From positions 1 through 47,813 of the forward strand of contig NZ_AWNH01000025.1 of NCBI RefSeq assembly GCF_000482245.1: DNA of 47,813 nucleotides, in the 5' to 3' direction. Source of the stretch: Leptolyngbya sp. Heron Island J. GTDB taxonomy: Bacteria > Cyanobacteriota > Cyanobacteriia > Phormidesmidales > Phormidesmidaceae. The position numbers and the translations under genes are program-made. The notes beneath the pieces were generated by a model, which was given only the letters and a program-made list of their open reading frames with translations, had not been told where the DNA came from and ran no database searches. How positions within the stretch are numbered: position 1 is the stretch's first letter; every line of letters begins with the position of its first letter. Below, one piece after another: positions 41,613 through 47,813 of the stretch.

Positions 41613-41854
41613 ATGCTTCTCGATATCACCCAGGGCGCAGCTGCGTCCGTTTTTGGGAATACTCCTTTACCTGAGCATCAATACGAAACTGTCCGACACC
41701 TGGTTTTTGGCAGTCTCACCGGGGTACGCCTCACTTCCAAGACTTGCACAAAAGACACTATGCTGAGCCCAACGACTGGAGTAAACCCATCTCCACCGGA
41801 CGCCCCAATGAAGTGATGGTGATCTTGACCAAACGAGTAGCTATCAAAGAATAA
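41613..41854 (+). pseudogene. Frameshifted small conserved gene
   Basis: An ATG frame (MLLDITQGAAASVFGNTP...) runs to about 41735. From there a different frame continues without interruption: FQDLHKRHYAEPNDW, then STGRPNEVMVILTKRV, to a TAA at 41852-41854. The two halves join into one protein of about 80 residues. It resembles small hypothetical proteins of cyanobacteria with a YAEPNDWSKP-x-GxPNEVM block. One base was probably gained or lost near 41732-41740. Confidence 0.55.
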
Positions 41855-42118
41855 CAAGTTTGCTAATACGACCAGTCAGATTGATTGACTGAATCAGCAT
41901 ACAGAAAACAATCTTGCAGGAATGTCGTGGAATACCATTCCTGCATTTTCAATTAGCCTGTCAGGCCTGCATCCGCGTGTGAGATTGGCAATCTCGCTGA
42001 GGGTGCAACTGGCAACAAGATTGTTGTTGTCAAAAAGGTCGAAGTTCTGAAAGTCTGAACTGGTTTGAATGTGAAATCAGATCTGCCGGATGGTGTCTTG
42101 CTATGGTAATTCGGACTT

Positions 42119-42233
42119 CGACTTCGCTCAGTTCTCGGGTGTCGGCGCGATGGACGAACTGCGACTCCGCTCAGTTCTCGGATACAGAAGTTGGCTGTAT
42201 GGTAGCCGGGCTTCGGCTGCGCTCAGTTCTCGG
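42119..42233. repeat. Three copies of a CGCTCAGTTCTCGG repeat
   Basis: The 20-bp unit CGACTTCGCTCAGTTCTCGG and its variants occur at 42119-42138, 42162-42181 and 42214-42233 (43 and 52 bp apart). The last two are also followed by the same GATACAGAAG. They lie in a gap of about 440 bp between the frameshifted gene and the methyltransferase gene. I see no coding sequence here; it is an interspersed repeat array. Confidence 0.65.
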
Positions 42234-42295
42234 ATACAGAAGTTTGCTGAGCGCAGCCGTTCGCGAAGCGTCTCCAACGAAGTTAGCCAACTCTC

Positions 42296-43021
42296 CTATG
42301 CCGCTTTTTCAAAAAACAATAGGTGCTGTTGAGGTAAACGCTCATCTGTCTTTACCCAGGTTAGGCCCACTGCTGCCATTTCCTTTTTGACCTGCTTTTC
42401 ACTCATCTTGTGCAAGCGCTTGATCATAATCAACGGATTCTCGGCCCGATACTCCGCCAATACCACACGACCACCTGGCCTCAGCGCATCTACTATCCCT
42501 GTCATCACCTCCCGAGGAGCCTCAAACTCGTGATAAGCATCCACCATCAGCACCAGGTCTACCTGCGCTGATGGCAAATGAGGGTTATCCTCTTCAGCCT
42601 GGACGGTTTGCACATTGGTGATGCCCTGCTCATCGCGAGCTGCTGCCAACAGCTCAACCATCTCTGGCTGCAGGTCTACCGCTAGGACCTGTCCATCGGA
42701 TACCTTTCTCGCCATCCGAAAACTCATGTAGCCTGTCCCTGCACCGATATCGGCCACCGTATCAGTCGGGCTTAACCCTAGTGCATCGACAGCCATGTCA
42801 GGGCGTTCTTCTGCTTCTCGGCTAGGGCGCTCTAACCAGTAGGCTCCTTGATGACCCATCACCTGAGAAATTTCGCGACCCATGTAGACTTTGCCGATGC
42901 CGTCACTGCTGGGTTGTTTGTAGCTATAGAGGCCGTCAGCAGTGCCGATGGGCTGGGTACACCCAAGGCAGATAACGGCCAGCAATATAGGAAAAAAGAG
43001 GCGTAATGATGTCAGCACCAT
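42296..43021 (-). CDS. Exported class I SAM-dependent methyltransferase
   Basis: 241 residues with an N-terminal hydrophobic signal ending in LGC, a possible lipobox. The SAM motif VADIGAGTGYMSFRMA is near 87-102, with AVDLQPEMV after it and the VDLVLMVDAYHEFEAPREVM block of small-molecule methyltransferases. It is unusual for a SAM-dependent enzyme to carry an export signal; the N-terminus may instead be a membrane anchor with the domain inside. The substrate is unknown. Confidence 0.78.
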   Translation of the reverse strand: MVLTSLRLFFPILLAVICLGCTQPIGTADGLYSYKQPSSDGIGKVYMGREISQVMGHQGAYWLERPSREAEERPDMAVDALGLSPTDTVADIGAGTGYMSFRMARKVSDGQVLAVDLQPEMVELLAAARDEQGITNVQTVQAEEDNPHLPSAQVDLVLMVDAYHEFEAPREVMTGIVDALRPGGRVVLAEYRAENPLIMIKRLHKMSEKQVKKEMAAVGLTWVKTDERLPQQHLLFFEKAA

Positions 43022-43070
43022 AATGATTGGTTCAAAATGATTGGCTCAAAAATGTGGGGGATAAAAACAG

Positions 43071-43102
43071 CCGTAGGGGCATTGCATGCAATGCCCCTAC
43101 GG
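43071..43102. repeat. 32-bp perfect palindrome, interspersed repeat
   Basis: The left half CCGTAGGGGCATTGCA is followed directly by its complement. The same sequence, truncated, occurs at 6362-6384. It is a common intergenic palindrome in cyanobacteria. Here it lies between hemA and the methyltransferase gene, 54 bp after the hemA stop, and could act as a terminator. Confidence 0.75.
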
Positions 43103-43155
43103 GGAATACAATATTTTTACCAGATAAGTATGTTCTACCGATTAACGTTTATTCT

Positions 43156-44445
43156 CTAACGTCTGGCCGCTGCTTTTTTTTCTTCTAGATTGAAGAGGAC
43201 CTGTAACGTTTCCATGGCTTGTTTCCGGGACTCAGCATCTTCCTGCGCCCGCAGTTGGGTCATGGGATCGTGCAGAATCTTGTTGACAATGCCACGAGAC
43301 AGGGCTTCGACGACGCTGCGATGTTTGTCAGAGAAGTCAGCACCAAGACGAGAGAGGGCTTTTTCCAGTTCCTGTTCGCGGATGGCTTCTACCTTAGTGC
43401 GCAGACTGCTGATGGTGGCAACGGTGTCGAGGGAATTCCACCATTTAATAAACTGGTTCAGTTCCTGCTCTAAAATACCTTCGGCTTCCTGGGCCATCTG
43501 ACGACGGCTTTCCTGATTTTTGGCGACAACTTCTTTGAGGTCATCAACGGTATAGGCTTTTACACCGTCTAACTCCTCAACATTCTTATGCACGTTCCGG
43601 GGCACAGAAATGTCGAACAGGCTAAGGGGACGATCGGCTAAACAAGGCTGCACGTTGTCACGGTGTAGAACGGGCTCATCGGAGGAGGTGCAGGTAAAGA
43701 CGATATCAGCCTTGGTGACGGCAGCTTCCATGATGTCCATGGTGCCGGTTTTGATTTTGACATGGCTGTAGTCGGCGGCTAGATCATCAGCTCGCTTGAT
43801 GCTGCGGTTGAGCAAGGTGATGTTGACTGCTCGCTTGGAGACTAGATGCTTGACCAGCAGGCGACCCATTTTGCCAGCACCGATAATGGTGATATGGCAA
43901 TCGGTGAAGTCAGGGATCTTCATCTGGGCTAGCTCAGCGGCAGCGGAACTGACGGATACTGCGCCGGTACCAATGCTGGTTTCGGTACGAACTCGCTTAC
44001 CAGTTTTAATGGCGTCTTTAAACAGACGGCTGAGAATACGACCTACACCTTTATATTTCTGGCTTTCGGCTAGAGAGTGCTTGACCTGGGCCAAAATCTG
44101 ACCTTCGCCTAGGACTAGGCTGTCTAGACCGGAGGAAACGCGCAGCAGATGCATGATGGCGTCTTGCTGGATCAAGATGAACAGATGAGGGCGCAGTTCA
44201 TCAATGGGGACATCGCCATACTCGGCCAAAAACTGGGTGACTTCGCGAATGCCGTTTTCGGTATCACCTAAGACGACGTGTAGTTCTAGACGATTGCAGG
44301 TGCTGAGAATAGAAACTTCTTTAACGTAGAGGTAGCTGGTGAGTTTTGCGATCGCACCCTCGATCTTAGGTGTAGGAATACTGAGTTTTTCTCGAACCTC
44401 GACCGGTGCAGTCTTATGGCTAAGGCCAATAACGGCAATATTCAT
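43156..44445 (-). CDS. hemA: Glutamyl-tRNA reductase
   Basis: 429 residues from the ATG at 44445, preceded by GGGAGGAAG; an ORF of 30 more codons upstream has no such site. The catalytic cysteine is at residue 50 in [26 protein letters not shown] follows at about 110-128, the NADPH motif [16 protein letters not shown] at about 187-202, and the long C-terminal spinal helix. It reduces glutamyl-tRNA to glutamate-1-semialdehyde, the committed step for chlorophyll, heme and B12. It follows glpX on the same strand with about 380 bp between them. Confidence 0.96.
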   Translation of the reverse strand: MNIAVIGLSHKTAPVEVREKLSIPTPKIEGAIAKLTSYLYVKEVSILSTCNRLELHVVLGDTENGIREVTQFLAEYGDVPIDELRPHLFILIQQDAIMHLLRVSSGLDSLVLGEGQILAQVKHSLAESQKYKGVGRILSRLFKDAIKTGKRVRTETSIGTGAVSVSSAAAELAQMKIPDFTDCHITIIGAGKMGRLLVKHLVSKRAVNITLLNRSIKRADDLAADYSHVKIKTGTMDIMEAAVTKADIVFTCTSSDEPVLHRDNVQPCLADRPLSLFDISVPRNVHKNVEELDGVKAYTVDDLKEVVAKNQESRRQMAQEAEGILEQELNQFIKWWNSLDTVATISSLRTKVEAIREQELEKALSRLGADFSDKHRSVVEALSRGIVNKILHDPMTQLRAQEDAESRKQAMETLQVLFNLEEKKAAARR

Positions 44446-44663
44446 TCTTCCTCCCAAAAAGATGTTTTTATTAAATGCCCGACGTCCCGGACGATCGCAG
44501 TAATTAATTGTCTTTAACAGTGATGAGATCAGCATTCTAGCGATATTTCGCTAGGTTTTGCTCCCTATTGAAATTAGAGAAAAACTGACCCCCAACTCAA
44601 GGTTTCTCAACAAAAGTCCATCAAACAGTGCTAACTGTTACTAAATGACATACAGACACAAGA

Positions 44664-44809
44664 ACACTCCAGCCATTTGTCAACGGCTAGAGTGTCTTCT
44701 AAAGAAAATATTTCTGGCCTATCCCCTCCTGGGGGGTGCCGTAGGCGGGGTGAGTTAACCGCTTAAGCCTAAGTGTTGAGACCCACCCCACTGCCCCTCC
44801 AAGGAGGGG
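44664..44809. repeat. Hairpins between glpX and hemA
   Basis: An 11-bp stem with one mismatch (arms 44664-44674 and 44685-44695, ACACTCCAGCC) lies about 130 bp beyond the glpX stop. Next to glpX, CCCCTCC-AA-GGAGGGG (44794-44809) forms a second hairpin, and further C-rich and G-rich blocks at about 44725-44750 match each other. The second is of the CCCCTCC-type interspersed repeat. Either could end glpX transcription, though no T run follows. Confidence 0.5.
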
Positions 44810-44821
44810 AGACCCTAAAGA

Positions 44822-45859
44822 CTACTTAAGGGAAACGTAGCTGGGGTTGTCCGCCATGTGGATGGTGTCCACAAAGCGAGCAGTCTTGGACTGGTTGGAA
44901 ATTACCAGAGTCTGAGTACGAGCACCGCCCTTGAAGAAGCGGACGCCGTTCATCAATAGACCAGGAGTAATACCGCAGCCAGCAAACAGTACAGTCTCAC
45001 CACAAGCAAGCTCTTCAGCGCTGTAGATCTTATCGGGGTCAGAAATCCCCATCTCTGCTAGACGAGCGAGGTTAGCTTCCTTGCTCTCACCGATGAGGCC
45101 AGTTTTTACAATGGCAGGATCGTAAATTAGCTGACCCTGGAAGTGACCACCTAAGCAGCGCATAGCGGCAGCAGAAATTACACCCTCAGGTGCAGCACCG
45201 ATACCCATCAGAGCGTGGGTGTTAGTACCGGAGAATCCGCAGGAGATAGCTGCAGATACGTCACCATCGCTGATTAGACGAACGCGAGCACCGGCATCAC
45301 GGATTTCCTTAATTAGGTCGTCGTGGCGTGAACGCTTCATCACCACAACTACCAGCTCATCAATCGCGCGGTCTAGACACTCACCCAAAATCTTCAGATT
45401 CTCAGTGGCAGACTTGGTGATGTCTACCTTGCCTTTAGCTGCCGGGGGAGCGGCTAGCTTGTTCATGTAGAAGTCGGGGGCTGCAAATAGACCACCCTTC
45501 TCGGAAATGGCCAGTACAGCCATGGAACCAGGCTGACCGTAAGCGCAAAGGTTAGTACCTTCACAGGGGTCAACGGCGATGTCAATTTCGATTAGCTCAT
45601 CGGGATTACATACTTCAGAGGCATTGGGCTGGGTGCAAACGCCCACTTCTTCACCGATGTAAAGCATAGGAGCATCGTCACGCTCACCTTCACCAATAAC
45701 GATTTTGCCGCGCATGTGAATTTTGTTCATGCGCTCACGCATGGCTTCTACAGCCACCTCGTCAGCAATATCCTTTTCCCCTTTACCCATCCACCGAGCA
45801 GATGCGATCGCAGCCTGCTCGACGACTTCAATAATTTCTAAACCGAGGGTACTTTCCAC
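44822..45859 (-). CDS. glpX: Fructose-1,6-/sedoheptulose-1,7-bisphosphatase (class II, GlpX type)
   Basis: 345 residues from a GTG at 45857-45859, which has GGAGGAAAT just upstream; a frame of 20 more codons exists but lacks a ribosome site. The metal and phosphate motifs are [19 protein letters not shown] near 53-71, then [23 protein letters not shown]. In cyanobacteria this bifunctional enzyme serves the Calvin cycle and gluconeogenesis. Length and motifs are complete. It lies upstream of hemA on the same strand, a familiar cyanobacterial pairing. Confidence 0.95.
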   Translation of the reverse strand: MESTLGLEIIEVVEQAAIASARWMGKGEKDIADEVAVEAMRERMNKIHMRGKIVIGEGERDDAPMLYIGEEVGVCTQPNASEVCNPDELIEIDIAVDPCEGTNLCAYGQPGSMAVLAISEKGGLFAAPDFYMNKLAAPPAAKGKVDITKSATENLKILGECLDRAIDELVVVVMKRSRHDDLIKEIRDAGARVRLISDGDVSAAISCGFSGTNTHALMGIGAAPEGVISAAAMRCLGGHFQGQLIYDPAIVKTGLIGESKEANLARLAEMGISDPDKIYSAEELACGETVLFAGCGITPGLLMNGVRFFKGGARTQTLVISNQSKTARFVDTIHMADNPSYVSLK

Positions 45860-45955
45860 TGCGTATTTCCTCCAAACTGCCTGCTGTTTTTCAACTTTGA
45901 CCACGCCCAAAACTGGCATTCTCCGATAGAGGCCCGATAGGGGAACCTACAGGGT

Positions 45956-46153
45956 TCAACTTGGACGTGGCTGAAGACGGCACTGCTGATTGTCGGGACA
46001 TCTATGAGGAGGCACTACTTGCCACCTACCCAGAATCGTTCCTAGAACCAACAGTGGCATTAAGACTAATGTGAGCGCCTTTGATAGCTTCAGAATATCA
46101 GACCAAGGGGGCACCTTTCTTACTGGGTAGATCACCTCAAACGGTTGATTCAA
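45956..46153 (-). CDS. Possible small membrane protein
   Basis: 65 residues from a TTG (no clear ribosome site). One hydrophobic segment (ALTLVLMPLLVLGTILGRW) is preceded by lysines and followed by a proline-rich tail. It sits between glpX and cobH, about 100 bp upstream of glpX on the same strand. It may be an untranslated leader; I have no independent support for coding. The rest of the gap (46154-46402) shows nothing else. Confidence 0.3.
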   Translation of the reverse strand: MNQPFEVIYPVRKVPPWSDILKLSKALTLVLMPLLVLGTILGRWQVVPPHRCPDNQQCRLQPRPS

Positions 46154-46402
46154 GGTCTCTTAACACCAGCGGGTCGATCTAAAAACAGGTTGATTTGACT
46201 CTGGTCAATGGCTCTAAAGCCTTAGGGCATCAGAGGTTTGGAATAAGCATTTTTACTTATGCTAAGTGTTTTAATTTGTTGGTGTGTCTCTGGACTGCCC
46301 ATCAAAAAAATATCGACACTACGGATTCACTTGCCCGAATACCAGAAAAACAGCTGACGATGCTAGTCTATTGAGAATTAGCGGCAACCGCAGGCAGCAC
46401 TT

Positions 46403-47035
46403 ATGGAATGGCACGTTACTGATGCACGGAGCTTACGCATCATTGATCAAGAAATAGGTGAGCATACATTTGCTCCAGCCGAGTATGAAATCGTGCGACG
46501 GGTCATTTATGCCACTGCAGACTATGAGTATAAGCATCTCATTCAGTTTTCGGATCAGGCACTGCCATCAGGGGCGGCGGCTTTAGCGGCGCGGACTACT
46601 GTTGTTGTGGATGGGCCGATGGCCCAGGCGGGTATTACCCCCAGGCTACAAGAAACGTTTGCGAATCCGGTGTACAGCGCAATGGATGCGATTACACGAC
46701 CGCAAAAGGATCAGTCTAAAGCGGCCTGGGGGATTGAAACGCTGGCTAAGCGTTACCCAGAAGCGATCTTTGTTATCGGTCATTCGCAACCGGCGTTAGA
46801 TAGTTTGGTGCAGCTGATTGAAACTGACGTGATTCGACCGGCGTTAGTCATCGCCACACCGGCTGGTTTTTTGGAAGCAGAGGTGACCAAGTCTCGCCTT
46901 AAAGATAGCCTGATGCCCAGTATCTGTATTGGGGGGCGCAAGGGTAGCACTGTGGTGGCGGTGGCGATTGTAAACGGGCTGATTGATCTGGCCTGGAAAG
47001 CCTATGGTGGCAAGCAGCGGGGGGCGGTGGGATAA
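46403..47035 (+). CDS. cobH: Precorrin-8X methylmutase
   Basis: 210 residues. The opening EWHVTDARSLRIIDQEIGEHTFAPAEYEIVRRVIYATADYEY is followed by the catalytic histidine at residue 45 (KHLIQFSD). The signature GFLEAEVTKSRL near 156-167 and GRKGSTVVAVAIVNGLIDLAWK at the end are also family features. It moves the C-11 methyl group to C-12 to give hydrogenobyrinate or cobyrinate in cobalamin synthesis. It stands alone and intact. Whether the substrate is the cobalt or metal-free form is not visible. Confidence 0.92.
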   Translation: MEWHVTDARSLRIIDQEIGEHTFAPAEYEIVRRVIYATADYEYKHLIQFSDQALPSGAAALAARTTVVVDGPMAQAGITPRLQETFANPVYSAMDAITRPQKDQSKAAWGIETLAKRYPEAIFVIGHSQPALDSLVQLIETDVIRPALVIATPAGFLEAEVTKSRLKDSLMPSICIGGRKGSTVVAVAIVNGLIDLAWKAYGGKQRGAVG

Positions 47036-47057
47036 GGCATACCCTCCCCCCTGGACG

Positions 47058-47813
47058 CAGGGCTGATCTATTGAAAAAAGGAAAATAGTTTTTCGATATC
47101 GTGTGCGACCATTCGAATACCGTGTGTAATGGAGTCGAATCCGTTTCTTCGGAAGAGGTTGATAGCTACGGTGCGGAGAATCCCAAAGTTGGTTAGGGCA
47201 TGCCCATCACACACCGGCACCCAGTCTTCTCTGAAGACTGCATCTTTGGGCCAATGTAATCGGTTTTCAATATGCCAATGGTGGCGGACCCGGTGGGCTA
47301 AGGTTGGGGCATCCTCCATCCGAGAACTCATGTAAAAGAGAGTTTCTGAAAACGGTGTCTGTCCACGATACCCGACTCGCTCCACTTTGATAATTGCCTG
47401 GAGACCCACCCACGCTGGGTCAATGTCGGACGGCGGTGGCAGGACGCTGATCGTTCGAGTGATGTCCCGCCCATGGGAACGGTCGCGCTCACAAACGGTC
47501 CGGGTCGGAATGGAGTGCTCAAATGCGGATGCGATGGCTTGCTGGAGCTTTGGCTGATTGCCCTTGACCGTAATTAAGTAGTCGTTACCACTGGCCAAGA
47601 TGGCCTCAACGGTTTTTTTTCGTGTGTAAGGCGTCAAGACTGATACACACATCCGTTAACTCAAGCTGTTTGAGCAGCTCCTCAACCACCGCGACTTCAC
47701 TCGTTTGACCATTGCGCATCGGGGATAAGGCGACGACCTCTCCACGCTCTATGCTGAAGGCTGAGACGACGCAGATAAAGTCTTGGTAGCTTTGGTCATA
47801 GTCGCTCAAACTC
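47058..47813 (-). mobile_element. ISAs1-family insertion sequence, incomplete, transposase split by a frameshift
   Basis: The left end at 47058 begins CAGGGCTG, as in ISAs1 inverted repeats. The transposase (stop at 47068) matches the ISAs1 family: LITVKGNQPKLQQ, RHHWHIENRLHWPKDAVFREDW and INLFRRNG. The reading frame is broken at an A8 run (plus-strand T8, about 47614-47621). Upstream of it the other frame reads LDALHTKK, which must join to KKTVEAILASGNDY for a normal protein. The 5' end of the element lies beyond the window. It inserted 22 bp after cobH. Confidence 0.8.

Noticed and set aside
1-47813. CRISPR arrays, tRNA or rRNA genes
   Set aside because: I saw no regularly spaced direct repeats of CRISPR type, no T-loop/acceptor combination and no rRNA-like stretch. 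A tRNA scan would be decisive for short genes.

Overview
The window is a piece of a cyanobacterial chromosome. It carries about thirty copies of the HIP1 octamer GCGATCGC. It also has several cyanobacterial hallmarks: hemA beside a glpX-type fructose/sedoheptulose bisphosphatase, a DUF4079 protein, a cobH-type precorrin isomerase and short GTAGGGGCATTGCA-type intergenic repeats. I cannot name the genus. There is no rRNA, no CRISPR array, and no tRNA that I can recognise.

Layout. 0-3.6 kb is core: miaA divergent from gyrB, then a MazG-like gene. 3.8-14.6 kb is a decaying defence island. It holds a helicase stub, a sulfur-binding-domain (SBD) protein without its HNH nuclease, an intact SBD-HNH endonuclease, an XRE regulator with twin palindromic operators, an AAA-ATPase/PD-(D/E)XK protein and two nucleotidyltransferase/HEPN (MNT/HEPN) modules (one broken). 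It also holds an incomplete DNA phosphorothioation (dnd) locus: dndC intact, dndD and dndE fused by a deletion, and a Dnd-associated methyltransferase. 14.6-18.5 kb is an oxylipin-type operon: lipoxygenase, then a P450 with CYP74-like features, then an unknown protein. 18.8-24.6 kb is a run of small metabolic or transport genes, each next to its own regulator (MarR, TetR, MerR), with operators visible in the DNA. 28.5-32.2 kb has an AraC regulator, a nested inverted-repeat (MITE-like) element, DUF4079 and a flavin amine oxidase. 35-37.8 kb encodes a large secreted beta-barrel/beta-helix protein with 28-residue repeats. 38.9-42 kb has a LysR/NmrA divergent pair and several gene remnants. 42.3-47 kb returns to core (methyltransferase, hemA, glpX, cobH), and the window ends inside an ISAs1-type insertion sequence.

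The least expected structure is a scattered set of integron-type gene cassettes with no integrase in view. Six attC-like sites lie at about 25.6, 26.3, 32.3-32.5, 33.5, 34.1-34.3 and 38.2 kb, with a seventh at 38.8-38.9 kb. They separate small minus-strand genes (GNAT acetyltransferase, Nudix hydrolase, unknowns). Two of the sites are interrupted by deleted group II intron relics on the opposite strand. Removing one relic in silico restores a perfect attC core (ATCTAAC) and the TAA stop codon of the adjacent gene.

Working together: the island looks like a host that lost phosphorothioate modification (dndD/E deleted) but kept a predicted phosphorothioate-dependent nuclease. The dndC operon has also acquired a HARE-HTH gene and a complete HEPN/MNT toxin-antitoxin pair. 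All functional statements rest on motif reading by eye; no database search was possible.
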